From positions 1,550,001-1,614,000 of the forward strand of contig NZ_CP049298.1 in NCBI RefSeq assembly GCF_011058315.1: DNA of 64,000 bases, written 5' to 3'. The notes under the pieces were generated by a model that saw nothing but the letters and a program-made list of their open reading frames with translations, was not told where the DNA came from and ran no database searches. The stretch is from Chryseobacterium sp. POL2. Lineage in GTDB: Bacteria > Bacteroidota > Bacteroidia > Flavobacteriales > Weeksellaceae. The translations under genes were made by a program, and so were the position numbers. Positions 62,917 to 64,000 of the stretch are shown piece by piece (position 1 is the first letter of the stretch; each line of letters opens with the position of its first letter).

Positions 62917-63828
62917 TTATGGATGTGAGGGTGTATCACTTTCTCCCTGTTTTTTGAGCGCTCTTGGGTGCGCATTATTAAAGACCTTCTTCAGCTGTTC
63001 AATATTAGCATTAGTATAGACTTGTGTCGATGCTAAACTTGAGTGTCCCAAGAGTTTTTTTACTTTCGAAATCTCTGCCCCGTTATTAAGAACATGTGTA
63101 GCAAAGCTATGTCGCAAAATATGAGGACTTCTTTTCTCCTTTGTAGTAACAAGACTAAGGTACTTATTTACGACTGAATAAACAAATCTTTCTCCGAGTT
63201 TTTTGCCCTTTTTATTAACAAAAAAATAATCCTGATGTTCGGCATTTGGTCGACGAATTTGTAGATAATTTAAAAGCTCTTTTTTTAATTCTTCAGAAAT
63301 AGGAATTATGCGTTGCTTATTCCCTTTACCCGTTACTTTAAACTCTAAAGCCGTAAGATCTACATTTAAAAATAAAAGATTACACAATTCTGCCTTCCGC
63401 ATTCCTGTTTGGTACAACGTTTCTATAATTAACTTGTCTAAAAGGGAAATTGTTGTTTTATCTTCTATTTCTGTTTTTAAAGTTTGCATTTCCTCCAGAG
63501 AAAAAGGGCTTTGTTTTTCTGCATAAAACTTCAAGGATGAGATACTTTCCATAGGTGAAATATCGATCTCACCGATTCTTAATAAATAGAGATAAAAACT
63601 TCGCAATGATGACAATTTCCTATTAATGCTTCGTTTGCTGAGTTGCACTTCACTAAGCCGGACAATAAAATTTCGGATAACTTTTTTGTCAACATGCTGC
63701 AACTCTGTTGTTGCTTCTGTTTCTAAAACAAAATTGAGAAAATCCTCTAAATCTTTTTGATAAGAAGTTATGGTATGAGGCGAATATCGTTTTTCGACAC
63801 GAATGTAGTCGATAAATTTTTCTAACAT
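62917..63828 (-). CDS. xerC: Tyrosine recombinase, XerC/XerD-like
   Basis: The ~303-residue protein has an N-terminal SAM-like core-binding domain (MLEKFIDYIRVEKRYSPHTI...RSFYLYLLRIGEI) and a C-terminal catalytic domain. Catalytic residues visible: Arg in TGMRKAELCNLL, His/Arg in HILRHSFATH, His in LLGHSS and the Tyr nucleophile in TQVYTNA. In Flavobacteriia such a gene sits between rpsU and hpf, so it is most likely the housekeeping Xer recombinase for chromosome-dimer resolution. The start is set at ATG 63828 (MLEKF); an upstream ATG at 63855 would add nine residues without clear family support. Confidence 0.9.
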   Translation of the reverse strand: MLEKFIDYIRVEKRYSPHTITSYQKDLEDFLNFVLETEATTELQHVDKKVIRNFIVRLSEVQLSKRSINRKLSSLRSFYLYLLRIGEIDISPMESISSLKFYAEKQSPFSLEEMQTLKTEIEDKTTISLLDKLIIETLYQTGMRKAELCNLLFLNVDLTALEFKVTGKGNKQRIIPISEELKKELLNYLQIRRPNAEHQDYFFVNKKGKKLGERFVYSVVNKYLSLVTTKEKRSPHILRHSFATHVLNNGAEISKVKKLLGHSSLASTQVYTNANIEQLKKVFNNAHPRALKKQGESDTPSHP

Positions 63829-63851
63829 GAAAATAGGTGACGGGTATAAAT

Positions 63852-63891
63852 ACAAAAATCACTCTCAAATATACGAATTCGAGAGTGATTA
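63852..63891 (-). terminator. Terminator after rpsU
   Basis: Arms aatcactctc (63857-63866) and gagagtgatt (63881-63890), followed on the minus strand by five Ts. Confidence 0.8.
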
Positions 63892-63912
63892 ATATGCGTA
63901 GCTAAAGAAGTT

Positions 63913-64000
63913 TTAAGCTTGTTCTTCTTTGCTTTGTTCTCTTTGTTTGTGAGCTGCTTTTTGTAGAGCTTGTCTGTTCAATACAGAAGGTTTAATAAAT
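63913..64000 (-). CDS. rpsU: 30S ribosomal protein bS21 (partial, 5' end outside window)
   Basis: The last 28 codons are visible and read FIKPSVLNRQALQKAAHKQR, then EQSKEEQA and a stop at 63913-63915. This is the basic C-terminal helix of bS21. In Flavobacteria bS21 helps hide the anti-Shine-Dalgarno sequence and its gene is one of very few with a strong Shine-Dalgarno; that leader is outside the window. The order rpsU, xerC, hpf supports the call. Confidence 0.88.
   Translation of the reverse strand, partial: FIKPSVLNRQALQKAAHKQREQSKEEQA

Noticed and set aside
62917-63828. Tyrosine recombinase near tRNA genes, suggesting an integrative element
   Set aside because: The gene sits between rpsU and hpf, its usual place in Flavobacteriia. 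The proteins beside it are housekeeping, and no att-like repeat of a tRNA end was found.

Overview
The window is AT-rich chromosomal DNA from a member of Bacteroidota, class Flavobacteriia; a Chryseobacterium-like member of Weeksellaceae is the likeliest source. The evidence is the complete gldKLMN set of the type IX secretion system (T9SS), a PorX-type PglZ response regulator, a DUF4270 lipoprotein, promoters of the Bacteroidetes form TTG-N17..21-TAnnTTTG, and almost no Shine-Dalgarno sequences. The genus is an inference. The layout is that of ordinary core genome, with a few accessory modules set into otherwise conserved neighbourhoods.

Left part (1-11.3 kb): the end of a type II NADH dehydrogenase (cut by the window edge); a cobalamin-riboswitch-controlled uptake pair made of a BtuB-like TonB receptor and a surface lipoprotein beta-propeller resembling BtuG; mutY; HU; a 30-residue, extremely basic peptide; RNase G; porX; exonuclease III; a TRIC-like channel; and a TPR membrane protein.

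Middle part (11.3-28 kb): a LURP-one-like protein and a DAO-family oxidoreductase, then the T9SS core gldK-gldL-gldM-gldN. These lie directly downstream of an operon for a short glycogen-synthase-like protein, a DUF4270 lipoprotein and GlmS. panC, a tRNA-Lys/Leu/Lys cluster, aroK, an S4 RNA-binding protein, an FKBP-like lipoprotein, mtaB and two small genes of unknown function follow.

Peptide module (28-37.9 kb): a secreted dipeptidyl peptidase IV followed by four POT-family proton/peptide symporters in tandem. Each visible gap between them carries its own terminator. A thioredoxin-like protein ends the run. Together they would make a system that cuts peptides to dipeptides and imports them. 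A GC-rich intergenic element with a perfect 24-bp hairpin lies just after it.

Right part (38-64 kb, nearly all minus strand): the translation/transcription super-cluster, read in the order rpsU, xerC-like recombinase, hpf, tRNA-Thr-Tyr-Gly-Thr, [inserted czcRS-czcCBA metal efflux], tuf, tRNA-Trp, secE, nusG, rplK, rplA, rplJ, rplL, [inserted tex], rpoB, rpoC, DUF3467. The bracketed modules interrupt an order known from E. coli (thrU tyrU glyT thrT tufB secE nusG rplKAJL rpoBC). I saw no CRISPR array, insertion sequence, rRNA or prophage. The observations most worth a second look are an 11-bp-period CTTAAAA/ATTAAAA array upstream of czcC, the heptanucleotide inverted repeats in each gap around rpoB and rpoC, the GC-rich hairpin element, and the B12 uptake pair.
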